From Pisaster brevispinus (Eukaryota; Echinodermata; Asteroidea; Forcipulatida; Asteriidae), in assembly GCA_023634235.1 (NCBI GenBank), contig JAMKCF010000008.1, positions 9,132,176 to 9,196,175 on the forward strand: DNA of 64,000 nt, written 5' to 3'. The translations under genes and the position numbers were made by a program. Of the stretch, positions 13,001 to 23,060 are shown piece after piece; the first letter of the stretch is position 1, and every line of letters begins with the position of its first letter. A model generated the notes under the pieces. It had not been told where the DNA came from, did no database searches, and worked only from the letters and a program-made list of their open reading frames with translations.

Positions 13001-14346
13001 TATGTACATGTATGTATATCTTGGCCCTTGCTAGTGCATTAAAAATAACTGACTTTGCAACTAAAACTAAATACATGAAATAGACATTTTCTGACTTAAG
13101 AACCAGCCTATAGCAGTGTATAAGCTAGTCAGTTTGTGGCAACAAACTGTACCAAACCTAGCCCCACTTGTATGGCCAAGGAACAGGAAACCTGAATCCT
13201 TGGCCACACGTCAGGACCCATGTTTTCTTCAGCTCACCGATTAAAAAATAGATGCGCATTTCCTACGGGCGGGTCGGCGGTTTAAACCACCTCAATGTGT
13301 TCACCTACCTCTTAGCTTGACCTGGGTGTTTTGGGTGATTTAAATAAATAAAAATTTTAAAAAAGATATTTCAATTCAAAATTGTCAACTTCCTCTGACT
13401 TATTTTTCGCGACATGTACTGAGCGCTGCCATTTTGGATTGATTCTATTCGTGCCAATCAATTCATGACGTCACCGGCCGGCCGAGCTGTGGGCGGAGCG
13501 GATACATAAAGCAACCATTGCAATGTTCGCATCCTCGCTCCACCCACAACCCGGCTGGCCAGTGACGTCATGAATTGATTGGCACGATTAGAATCAATCC
13601 AAAATGGCAGCGCTCAGTACATGTCGCAAAAAATAAGTCGGAGGAAGTTGACAATTTTGAATTGAAATATCTTTTAAAATTGTTATTTATTTAATCACCC
13701 AAAATACCCAGGTCAAGCTAAGAGGTAGGTGAACACATTGAGGTGGTTTAAACCGCCGACCCACCCGTAGGGAATGCGCCTCTATTTTTTAATCGGTGAG
13801 CTGAAGAAAACATGGGTCCTGACACGTGTGGCCAAGGATTCAGGTTTCCTGTTCCTTGGCCACACAAGTGGGGCTATACCAAACCAAATCTTGGTTCTCA
13901 CACATCTTTTTTTTTTTTGGGGGGGGGGTCTTCATACTTTGTTGATCAAGGTTACACTTTCACTTTTCCCTCCATCATCCACAACTAAATTATCCATCAA
14001 GATCAGTTTGTTTGAATGCAATTTCATCTGATCTGTCAAAATGTCAGGTCAGTTTCTTTTGAGAAAATTAAAGATACACTATGATGACTATGTACGGTAT
14101 TTAATACACTGAGTTGTACACTATTGTTTCAGTGAGTGGTGTGTTTGTGTGATGTGTGTCGAGTGCATTGCTCGATGGCCCGTCTCAGCAAACAGCTGAT
14201 TCTAGTGATTGATTGGCCTTGCTGACGACATTTATTTATAACCAGGCATGATTTACCCATCGTTACTTTTCAACATTTTGAAGCGATCAACTTAAATTCA
14301 AGCAAAAGACTTACCGTATTATAAACCCACGTAATATTGTCGCCAT
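607..14346 (-). CDS. PCK: Phosphoenolpyruvate carboxykinase (GTP), complete, 9 coding exons, probable mitochondrial form
   Basis: Joined exons (minus order): 14346-14315, 10396-10133, 9950-9766, 5337-5134, 4114-3927, 3631-3293, 2269-2086, 1305-1210, 1064-607. They sum to 1950 nt, giving 649 residues plus TAA, close to vertebrate PCK2. The enzyme converts oxaloacetate + GTP to PEP + CO2 + GDP. Visible family signatures: metal-site Lys269 ([10 protein letters not shown]) and His289 (EHM), P-loop [12 protein letters not shown] with the reactive Cys313, GDDIAWM with metal-binding Asp336, lid segment AHPNSRFC, and nucleotide-binding FLWPGFGEN (residues 551-559). No catalytic residue is missing and no frame is broken. 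Start choice: the first ATG follows an in-frame TGA (14400-14398) with no ATG between, and its context is good (A at -3, G at +4). Residues 1-23 are basic and hydroxylated with no acidic residue, as in a mitochondrial presequence. Assignment to PEPCK is near certain; mitochondrial location is inferred. Confidence 0.96.
1210..1305 (-). CDS. PCK: PEPCK coding exon 8
   Basis: Acceptor CATTCTAG, donor GTGAGA; 96 nt, phase 1 both ends. Encodes [16 protein letters not shown] and [15 protein letters not shown]. Confidence 0.95.
1640..2060. repeat. Dispersed repeat, copy 1 (PEPCK intron)
   Basis: Shares collinear diverged sequence with 11995-12450: AAATTCTTAATT, then GTTGATTTGTTAAATTTA, then GTTAGGACCAACT in the same order. 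Type unknown; no terminal repeats recognised. Confidence 0.55.
2086..2269 (-). CDS. PCK: PEPCK coding exon 7 (omega-lid region)
   Basis: Acceptor CTCCTAG, donor GTAAGA; phase 0 in, phase 1 out. Encodes [15 protein letters not shown] and [13 protein letters not shown], the lid and guanine-site region. Confidence 0.96.
3293..3631 (-). CDS. PCK: PEPCK coding exon 6 (catalytic P-loop)
   Basis: Acceptor AATTTCAG, donor GTAAAT; 339 nt, phase 0 both ends. Contains the kinase-1a loop SACGKT with the mobile catalytic Cys313, the kinase-2 motif GDDIAWM, and the block [14 protein letters not shown]. Confidence 0.98.
3927..4114 (-). CDS. PCK: PEPCK coding exon 5
   Basis: Acceptor CTTGCAG, donor GTGTGT; phase 1 in, phase 0 out. 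Encodes [26 protein letters not shown] and EGWMAEHML, including the metal ligands Lys269 and His289. Confidence 0.96.
4396..4623. repeat. 57-bp minisatellite, 4 copies, PEPCK intron
   Basis: Exact 57-bp period starting at 4396, 4453, 4510 and 4567. Copy 2 differs by one base (GGTTTA for GGCTTA). Each unit holds a GAGAAC...GTTCTC dyad. Because 57 is a multiple of three, open frames run through it on both strands; these are not genes. Confidence 0.97.
4858..4865. promoter_or_regulatory. Consensus CRE octamer in a PEPCK intron
   Basis: TGACGTCA, a perfect palindromic CREB/ATF site, between exons 4 and 5. Function is not shown. Confidence 0.35.
5134..5337 (-). CDS. PCK: PEPCK coding exon 4
   Basis: Acceptor TTTACAG, donor GTAAGT; phase 1 both ends. 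Encodes [20 protein letters not shown] and the MTRMG and CLHSVG blocks (substrate-binding N domain). Confidence 0.97.
5338..9765. other. PEPCK intron between coding exons 3 and 4
   Basis: About 4.4 kb of AT-rich sequence without coding signal on either strand. It contains a 10-bp stem dyad (5761-5770 with 5790-5799) and a GC-rich hairpin at 8817-8864. Confidence 0.75.
8817..8864. repeat. Short GC-rich inverted repeat
   Basis: TGTGCCTGGAAGGAGGGC pairs with GCCCTTCTCCCAGGCACA at about 16 of 18 positions around a loop of roughly 12-14 nt. Too short for a standard pre-miRNA; probably a MITE relic. Confidence 0.6.
9766..9950 (-). CDS. PCK: PEPCK coding exon 3
   Basis: Acceptor TTTCTTAG, donor GTAAGT; phase 2 in, phase 1 out. 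Encodes [18 protein letters not shown] and ends in GCMKG, all typical of the PEPCK N-terminal domain. A consensus CRE octamer lies inside this exon (9928-9935). Confidence 0.96.
10133..10396 (-). CDS. PCK: PEPCK coding exon 2
   Basis: Acceptor CCCACAG, donor GTGAGT; phase 2 in and phase 2 out. It carries the rest of the leader, Met24 (codon 10359-10357, in ASMPACN) and the conserved N-terminal block [16 protein letters not shown]. Confidence 0.95.
11995..12450. repeat. Dispersed repeat, copy 2 (PEPCK intron 1)
   Basis: Partner of 1640-2060 in the same orientation, with an extra segment near 12187-12330. It shares TTGATCTGTTAAATTTA and ATGGTTAGGACCAACTC blocks. Confidence 0.55.
13159..13876. 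mobile_element. 718-bp palindromic transposon with 9-bp target duplication (Mutator-like, non-autonomous)
   Basis: Two arms of about 358 bp are near-perfect inverted copies meeting at about 13517. The outer ends are TAGCCCCACTTG and CAAGTGGGGCTA. The direct repeat TACCAAACC flanks both sides (13150-13158 and 13877-13885). Very long terminal repeats with a 9-bp duplication are the hallmark of Mutator-like foldback elements; if the duplication is counted as 8 bp, hAT is the alternative. Both arms contain TGACGTCA (13466-13473, 13563-13570). It carries no transposase and lies inside PEPCK intron 1. Confidence 0.85.
14315..14346 (-). CDS. PCK: PEPCK coding exon 1 (32 nt, presequence)
   Basis: Encodes [10 protein letters not shown] plus two bases of Arg11, followed by donor GTAAGT. 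It ends in phase 2, which fits exon 2 exactly. It is tiny and lies 3.9 kb from exon 2, so the targeting leader sits on its own exon. Confidence 0.85.
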
Positions 14347-14525
14347 CTTGAGGGTGGTGTTCACACTGTTCCAAGGTGACGAGTACAGTTTAACTGTTCA
14401 GAAACCCACAAAATATCAGAATAAAGGCAGGATTCGAAGAGCGAAGATGTGACCTCAGGTGTAATTTTCGCAATGAATGACATCTGTACGCCGCGCTCTC
14501 TCAGAGTGGGCGGGTGCTTGCGTCA
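14347..14525 (-). promoter_or_regulatory. Probable PEPCK 5' UTR and proximal promoter
   Basis: Immediately upstream of the PEPCK ATG. Visible motifs: GGGCGGG (GC box, near 14508-14514), TTGCGTCA (14518-14525, C/EBP-ATF type), TTTCGCAAT (C/EBP-like, about 14466-14474) and TGACCTCAGGT (nuclear-receptor-like half sites, about 14450). No TATA box identified. Such motifs control PEPCK genes in vertebrates; use here is inferred. Confidence 0.45.
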
Positions 14526-14970
14526 CCGTCAACACACCGTCAACACAAACGGTACCGTCACCGTCACCACCTCCAATATACATTTTTAAATCGACGAAAG
14601 AGGCGTAGAACTGTAAAGTATGGGCTAAGGGAGAATTTTCATTGATTTGAGGTTACATTTCTTTTGTGAAAATGCAAGGTTTTTACGCGAAAAATGATCG
14701 CTAAGCAGCGTAGCCGTTGGACGCCATATTGCCTTCTCATGGAGCTTGTACAATATGGACAACAGAGGGCGCTTTGCTGCAGATGGCTGGCGTGAAAAAA
14801 CACCATTTTCACAAATAACATGTATTTTCAAACCGATGGAAGTTCTCCTTTAGCCCATACGTTAAAGTTCTGTGCCTTTTTTGTCGATTTAAAATGTATT
14901 TTGGAGGTGTTGACGGTGTGTTGATGGTACTGTTTGTGTTGACGCTGCGTTGATGGCGTGTTGACGGTAT
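14520..14970. mobile_element. Foldback element, about 450 bp, just upstream of PEPCK
   Basis: The whole segment is an imperfect palindrome centred near 14742. Paired blocks include TATGGGCTAAGGGAGAA with TTCTCCTTTAGCCCATA, TTGTGAAAATG with CATTTTCACAA, and GCCATATTG with CAATATGGAC. Outer parts are GTCAACAC-rich on one arm and GTGTTGAC-rich on the other. Arm identity is about 75-85% by eye. No coding capacity; probably an old non-autonomous DNA transposon. Confidence 0.75.
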
Positions 14971-15410
14971 TAGTAGGTGGGCTGATGTGTGAACGTGTGT
15001 TACGTGCGGGTTGCACGTCTGTAGAAATCCTGCTCAGTTATGTGCACTTAACTGTAAAAAAGCTTGGGTAGCCAGACTATTTTGTGACGTTAAGCGCTTG
15101 AGCGCTTGGCTGATTTGGGGATTTTTCCATCACTCGTTTGAAAAGACAAAACGTACTAATACTATCAATTTATTTATGAACTTTTGCGTCCATATGAACA
15201 ATTCTTGTTTAAAAAAATCTAAAATTTCCACTTTTGTAATTGGTGGTATTTTTCCAGATGTAGGCCTGCACCTGCTTTATTATTTAATATTTTGTACCTT
15301 CCTCCATAGACTTGGTTCCAAGTCTGCGATCGTGGCTTTTAGTCTACCCGATAGCCAATACATTATTGCCTGAAATAGCGCCCTCTTGTATATTAACCTT
15401 CGTCATTAGC

Positions 15411-15444
15411 CTGATCTCTATTATACTGATATAATAGAGATCAG
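15411..15444. repeat. Perfect 15-bp stem hairpin
   Basis: CTGATCTCTATTATA and its exact reverse complement are separated by CTGA. It lies between two related short dyads (near 15310 and 15525, both including AGACTTG), suggesting the core of a decayed MITE. Confidence 0.7.
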
Positions 15445-16196
15445 TGGTTGGGGCACGTGACAGCTAAACTGTGGAGGCGTTTTTCGTGGCTGATGATGCA
15501 GAGGAATAACCGCGATCTCAGACTTGAAATCGAGTCTACTTCCTCCATGGTACAATACAAAGTACGATGACGTTGCATTTTAAGGTGTGGCGGTTTTGCA
15601 TGATTTGATTGGCTGATATGTGGGGGCTCGGCTTTTCATGAATATTAAGTATGTAGCACACGTGAAGTTCTTCTGCGTACCAGAATCACGATCTGAAAAA
15701 TGTTCTGTTTTGATAGTCTTTGAAAATGCAAGAAGAATGTGATATTTGCTCAAGGCGTCTGCTAAAAAATTAAACAACCAATGGGCAAAAATGTCAGCCA
15801 ATCTCAAATGTAATTTTGAGTGCCAACCTCAAAACAAAACAAACAGTTGCGATATTTGTATGTCCAAGTTTATGCCTCGTGTATATGTGCAGGTTGAATT
15901 ATGATTTAGCAGTTTAACACCGAATATTAGATTTTCATTCCGATTTATTCACTTCCTTTTTGTTGACTGTCTTCAAAGATATCAGCTTGTTTAATTTTAA
16001 CTTACTGCCAGCGAAATAAACATTTACACACAACCGGCGTATGGTTAACGTATAATGACGGTCAGACTGACTGACAGTGGCCAAATTGTAACAGTTTAAC
16101 CTATTCTATGATCTCTTTTTTCAGTTTCCTGACTGTCTGGAGAAACACATCTGTGTTGATGTGTCACGCACAACACAAAATGATTATGAAACTAAC

Positions 16197-16310
16197 CTCC
16201 GTGGCATCAGAACTATCAGTGTTCTTTCCCTGACTGGTCGTATCGCCTGCCTGCTTTCCATATGACGATATAGCCAAAAGACTGACCCACAAGAACCTGC
16301 ATGGTCGTTT
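16197..16310 (-). other. Candidate exon with signal-peptide-like hydrophobic stretch (unproven)
   Basis: 38 codons stay open from a stop/AG at 16313-16311 to a donor-like GTTAGT at 16196. The frame reads FLWVSLLAISSYGKQAGDTT, hydrophobic then polar, like a secretory signal and cleavage zone. There is no in-frame ATG, so an upstream exon would be required. Could be chance. Confidence 0.2.
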
Positions 16311-17027
16311 CTAATTCTAATAGGCATACATCTTTTTAAAAGTGTTGGACTAAAAACCATGGAGGTAGAATTCCAACTAATCTAATTTTTACCCCCATGT
16401 AGAAACCATAAGAAACGAAGCCCCTCTTGGACCGTCGTTCTGTTAGAATAGCGACGGTTCTGAGGTTCTGAGGTTCTGAAAACAGCCGGACGTAAAAATA
16501 AATGTCATTTACAGTAGGATAATTCTGTATACAGTTTATCGTCTCTCATTTGACCATTGGCCACGGGCGCTCCGCATTGTTGCGTTTGATCAACAAAAAT
16601 CCATGGTTGGAAATTATAAATCCAGCCTGTAAGGAGTTAAGAACTCTTTCTTAAATCCTGTAATCAAATAGCTACACGGTCCGCAAAACGATGCTTCAAG
16701 GAATTACAGTTTCCACATATTTCTGACATTTCAAAAATAATCACGCGTCTCCATAACAACATTTCAAAAACTACATTCTAAGATTAATTAACTATAATGT
16801 TAAAATGTCATTAATTACGGCGAACTCGATTTCTTAAGAATCGATATTATTTTAAATTTCTTACAACAACTTACCCCCCAAAAAAGATACACACACCGAC
16901 CACTCAGTCTCCTTTCGTTGTTTTCGACTGAAGTATTTTTCTGTCCATGCAGGCAAGTTATAAACCCTAAATAACACAGGTATGAAGCAATTTGACGGGC
17001 AGAGCAGTCTTTATAACACACAAGTCA

Positions 17028-17035
17028 TGACGTCA
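17028..17035. promoter_or_regulatory. Consensus CRE octamer upstream of PEPCK
   Basis: TGACGTCA within a locally CpG-rich stretch (about 17020-17160), 2.7 kb upstream of the PEPCK ATG. Role not shown. Confidence 0.3.
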
Positions 17036-20000
17036 CCAGCGAACCATCAGAGAACCAGAACGAGCGTTGTCACGCTATATCAGCATACCGGTGGTGTCAA
17101 TGTAGCGAGGTCACAACGTCGCTACGACACATATTTCTACATATTCATGACGTGAAGGATGATTGAGAATTCCTATTATCTATTGCTGTGATTTCATCAT
17201 CCGATTGCCCACCCTGTATCGTCAGCATTGCTTTGGCTTGAAATGCGGGTCACAATGGATGCGCCACTCCAATTCACAATTTACTAACTTGGGCCTTGCT
17301 ATTCTTTTTTTCAATCTTCGAAGACTCATATTTACCGCTCATCGCTGTGTGTTTGGGTTTTTTCCTTTCTCTGTGTTTTTTTTGTTATCACAACAAAAAT
17401 GGCAAATTCAGAAATAAGTATTTCATAATACCTTGCTTCGATTGGACAAAACTCATCATTAATAGTTCTAAATAATATACTTGACTGCCTTAAAAAAATT
17501 AGATGGCATGTTTTTTCTACATAACTAAAAACAGTGAAACCATTTTGACATCTTGTTCGAAGTGGTAAAAAGTGTGTATTTTTTACACAAATTAAATACA
17601 TGTACTTTGCAAGAACACAGAGATTACACCTAGGCAGAGTGGATTTTAAAACATCAGATGGGCCATTATTAGTAGTGGCCGATGATGAAAACTATTCCAA
17701 ACGACGGGGGTGTGCGCAGGGTGTGTGATACGGGTCGAGTATGATAAATAACAGGGACATTGAATGGACCCTATGTACCCTAAATTAATGCTTCAGTTAT
17801 CTTCTCGGGATCAAGAGTTCAACAACAATATTTTGACACAACGAGTACCGACTCTCCCATCGGCTGATGTTGCGTCAGAATTCAACCCACTTGACCCCCA
17901 TCAACATGCGCCCCAACATAATTAACATAGTTAATTATGAAACATACATCAGAAAACTGTCTCTTGGAAGTTTAAACTTTAACAGCTGTGTGTTTAAAAC
18001 AGTATAATGGCGTATAATATAGTGATTATTTCTGCTATTTCATTCCTTACTTCCGCAGATGTACACAAAGTACTGTACACCCCAGCTGACTGATTGTCAC
18101 AGATGGAGCGGCCGAACACACGAAGGCAAACCGGGGGTATGATGTGGGTGTGTCCAAGCACTGTATTCTGAATGGCTATAGTTACGCTGTATTGGCCTCG
18201 TGTAAACAAGGTTATGGTATATTCTGTAGCCGCGGTTATTCAGCGGACAATTCCAAATAAGCTCCTTTTGTTGAAATCATGGTGACGTATGGTATGCTTA
18301 AAGGGAACTTCTCACTTTAATAAAATAAGTCTCAAATGATTACCTGAAAACATTGCGGTAACATAAAATATAAAAACTTGTATTTGATTATTTCTTTGTT
18401 TCTCATACTAAGAGTCTTATTTCAGAAACCAAACAAATTGAGATTGCCGTCATTTTATCTTCGTTCTTTTAATTTCATTAACGATTCTCAAATCAAAGTT
18501 TACATAATATAAAACAAATCTTCCCGATCAATCAGATAAACAAAGATGGCGGCTAACCAGTTATTCATACGTGGTATATTTTTACCGGTTAGTGTATCCA
18601 TTAGCCCAGTGGGAAATTTCAATCATTGTTTCATGGAACGGAAAATTTATATTTTTAAAAACTCCTCCCACCCCACCTGTGTAAAGGGTCATAAAATTAG
18701 GTGGCCAATTGCCAGCGAAAACAACGAAAATACTTCATGTTAAGTCAGATTTTTTGGGCGCGCTCATGCCAGGCATATTATTTCGATTGCCTGGATTGCA
18801 AAATCGAATTAAGCAACGGTGATTCGTGGGGTATTCAAATGCTATTTCCTTTTTGTCAGTATAACTATAGATGAAAATATGTTTCTGTGTGATTGTAATG
18901 GTAGGAACATAATCAGTGAGCTTTCACACTCAAACAAATCAGTTTTGTTTGTCTGTTTGTTTGTTTATATCGTCTTGATCATTAAAAAAATTGCAATTTG
19001 GTTATTACTTCAATTCTTATGTAACAGAATGAAAGAATTGGCATTATTACCTTTAATGTATTGACACGTACAACACTGGCTATCCAGGTTGGGTTAGGTG
19101 AATGAGATTGTAAACAGGGTGTTACTGTTAGTTCAGGGCTCGAGCTGTCAAATAATACGTCATGGGAGATTAACTGTGTGTGGCAAGTACAAGGGTCGCT
19201 AGATGGTTATACATGCAGACAATGAACTCACTGCAGGTATTCCCTCCGCAGATGGTTCTCCATACGTTATTCCCTGTCATGTATTCACAGTGTTCTTTCT
19301 TCGTTTTGAGGAAATGTGGGCATTTACAACAACATCAAACATTTTAACAAATAAATTTAGAAGAGCTAAAATAGTTTGGGGTTTTGTTTTTGTTGTAGAG
19401 AGCGCATGGCTTCCGAGAATATAATTTTGGTATAGTACAACAATGCATTTTGCATTTATTTGTTGTCGTTTGCTATAAGTGGGTAGCCATTATTTGGAAT
19501 GCAATTTTAGTGTAATCAATTAGATCATTATAATATACACACTTTAAAGAACTGCAGTATAAGTTACCCGACATAATTATACATAAATAACAAACCAGCC
19601 TGTAAAAAGCTAAGCTCAATCGGTGATTGGAGTCAAGAGAAAATAGTTTTCAAGAAACTTAAATGTTTTACTGTTTAATATCAAAAATAATTGTTTTATT
19701 ACTCATATCTAAAATTTAAAAAGAAGCATTACAGGAAACAATATTTCTAGGGAAGATGGCCATCTTTGTACCATAAATTATGTGAGAAAATGTAATTTCT
19801 AAAAATCCAATCTTACCATATTGTGCACATCCTCTGATGTGATAAATAGAGTTACACAGGGCGACATTAATTTCTTAATTTCCTATAAACAATTTCAGGA
19901 ATGAAAAGTTAGAGCAAAATACACACAGGTTCAAAAATTGACGACAACTACCTGCAACATCTTCCCCCAATGGTTCACCAGTCGTTGGGTTATCAACACA

Positions 20001-23000
20001 ATATTACTTTTTATGGGATGGGAAATTTATCTTCTCATTCTTCCTTTTTGTCCTAGCATTAAAGAGTATCATATTTTAGGTTTTATACTTTGTTGGCGAA
20101 TTTGTTTTTACATGACCCTGAATGTCCGGCCATGGATGTCGAAGTTTGCCCTTTTATGAACTCAGCTTTTGTAATCAGATAGGACCATCTCTGCTTGGTT
20201 CCCTATAAACAAATATAACGATGACCACTGACACACAAGAAACATATACGAGCACATATTATTTTCTCTCTGGCCTGTTTGTCAGTTGCATTGATTTGAA
20301 AGGGTGGAAATAAAATGAACAGAAAATAAGAGTTAGTTCGCTAAAAAAAAAGTATTTACAGACACATAAGTATAAAACAAAATCAATCAAAACTTCCAGG
20401 AATACTCTTAATTACATCATAAACCAAAATGAAAAACGTATACATTACTGGGGTCACCGTGTTGCTTTATTATGCCTTTCCTTTACAATATTATATTACG
20501 TCCAACTATTTGACTTGACCATCAACTCTGTATGGCGGTAGATTTTATTTCCATATCATTATGCAGGCAGGCTTATAATTATACCAGCAAGTTTTTATAT
20601 CCGGTCGACAATAATCGAGTGGTGGGTTTTTTCTTCTTTGGCTAACCGGCAAAGATTATGAATTTTCTGCATGGCTTGTGGGGTATTCCTAATCAAGCGA
20701 TATATTTTACTATCATTTATAACTGACATTTTCTATTTTGTTTATGTTTTAAAATTGTATTTAATGGCAAGGGAAGGAGCAACAACCACTCCTCGAATAT
20801 ACGCGGGACCTCTTCTTTTGCCGCACCATTTTTATCACATTCCCTGACTGCGGCAGTAACATAGGAATGCAAACAAATAGGCCCTAGGCTATTTACAAAA
20901 TGAGCAAGTCTGTCATTTTCAGCCTCACGTCCGTGTGGGTGCATGAGATAAGCCTAACCTTGGTAGTACTATTAATGATATCACAAACAGTTCTTGCTTT
21001 TAATTTCAGTTTAATTTGCGGTTTATTGTGGTAATTTTTACATCGGTTAGCCTATTCTACAATTTGTAGAAATAAGATAATTCCTTCGCAGTAAATTGAC
21101 AAGCAAATTTTCACTGTCATGAAATATGGTTTTATTTAACGTCGAGTCTGACGACATGAGATTTTAAGTAAACTTAGGATATCCAACATTGTTGTTAAAA
21201 GGAGCAGTAATGCATTGCTATATCGCTGGCATGTTTTTTTACCGGCCATGATCTACATACAACGGCACGTCAAAGTGGGTGTGGGCCTAAACACCTCAGG
21301 TGATTGGTCGATTCCGGGAGGCTTGTCCCTTCACAATGGACTGTCAACAGCTGGTTGGCACTTTGGTAAACAAAACACAAATCAAGCGCCACATGGCAAC
21401 TTATAATTTTAAATCAAACACATCGGCCTTGGAACTAAGTAAACGCATTAACTCAACCTGGAGTGTTTGTATGCAATGCACTGGTGGTATAACTTACCAT
21501 GTGCATGATTTGACATCTGAATAATGGCGGTTAGATCGACTTTTCTTGGTCCAAACAGGGTCCAAACCCCTTTAGGTACAAAAAGACTGGACCCGCGCCA
21601 AGTCACTTCATGTTCCCAAAGACGCAGATAAAGGAAGGCGGGTGCACTTTTGGAAGTCGTAGTGGGGACATTTTAGCACCTTTTCCTCCTCAAATTTAAA
21701 TAAAAAATTAAATAACGGACGTAAAGGACTGGCCCAAACATTTTCTTTCTGAAGTTCGTGTTTATTGGAGGTTTCAGCTCGGAGTTTGTTCGGCCTCCGT
21801 ACCGCTTACTTTGCGAGCATCACCGCGGGACTCTAGGGTGTACTTTTTGGGCAGATATTATTGGGAACTAGACCCAGTTACTGGGGCGCTGTACTCCTTT
21901 TTTCGAAATTTTTACATCTTCGGTCGAGCCCAAGTTACTGGGTCTAACTGGGAACTGGTTTGTTTTAGCCACAAGGAACGAGCATGAGTATACGCCGTTA
22001 ATAGCAGGCATTGCATCGGACGAAACATTGATCAGAAAACCCGTATCCCTGGAGTTGCCTTTGGTCCACAGACGGTGGCCTTTCCAATGGCTGATGTACT
22101 ACTTATCAGTGCTGTAAATATCAATCATTTTACATGTTTGTTTGTCATGCAGATTCTGCATTCTGTGAGGATAAAAGGGCTTCGGACATTTCATTTTCTA
22201 TTGACAGCTGTGACAATACTTAATTTTTCCGGGGAAAAAAACAAAAACAAAGTCACTATCACTATAGAGAGATAGAGGAAGTCTCCAGTGAAAATGTACA
22301 CATCTCAACGTTGAAATACCACATTCGTCAGTAAATTCATATTTTGACATTTAAAACCTTATTATACTAAGACACGGTGGAAAACTGTGTTGTTTTCAGA
22401 CACAAAGGGTAAATAAATATTTACTGTGGGGACGGGGTCCAAACGTTTCAATAGGAGTATAACCCTGGGTGCATGGCTGTAAAAATAAAAAGGGAAAACA
22501 ACCTAAACAGCGGCCCATAAAACTTATTCAATCACAAATAAATGCAAATACCGTAAAAACAAATGACGAGAGACCTTTAAATTAATTGGGTCTTGGCACA
22601 TCGGTTTGGTCACTGTAGAATGCCTTGGTCATGGCATCACTAGCGCTCACTAAACAGTCTTGCCAAACAGCCCCCTCTGGAGTTACAGAAAACTTAGCTC
22701 AACTAACTGAAAGCCAACTGTTATAACTAAAAAGCTCAGCTCTATAAAATCTTACAAAACAGACAATGTTAGCCTTGGGTTGTCAGGGTTCCTTCCTTGG
22801 TTAAATACATTCACTGTGAGAAGCTGGGGGTGAACCTTTAAGTTATAAGTTATTCCATTCCAGTGGGCCTAGGATAGAAGGGAAAGGACCACTGCCCAGA
22901 TCTAGACCAAGCTTTATTGCAAAGTCACCACCACCAAACCTTGTGATGTGCAAACCACCACCACACACCCATAAACTGGCATATTACAAATGGGTTACAA

Positions 23001-23060
23001 ACCGGATATATAAATTTTTACAATTAAAAAATTGGAGTCTTATACATGATAAAATAAAAC

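Larger units (their letters stand above)
10397..14314. other. PEPCK intron 1
   Basis: 3.9-kb intron separating the presequence exon from the catalytic body. It carries the dispersed repeat at 11995-12450 and the palindromic transposon at 13159-13876. No other coding signal seen. Confidence 0.75.

Noticed and set aside
15011..15373. 120-codon plus-strand frame upstream of PEPCK
   Set aside because: No family resemblance, low-complexity AT-rich composition, overlaps a decayed inverted-repeat region.
20717..20944. 75-codon minus-strand frame with plausible composition
   Set aside because: No splice signals, no recognised motif, and of a length expected by chance here.
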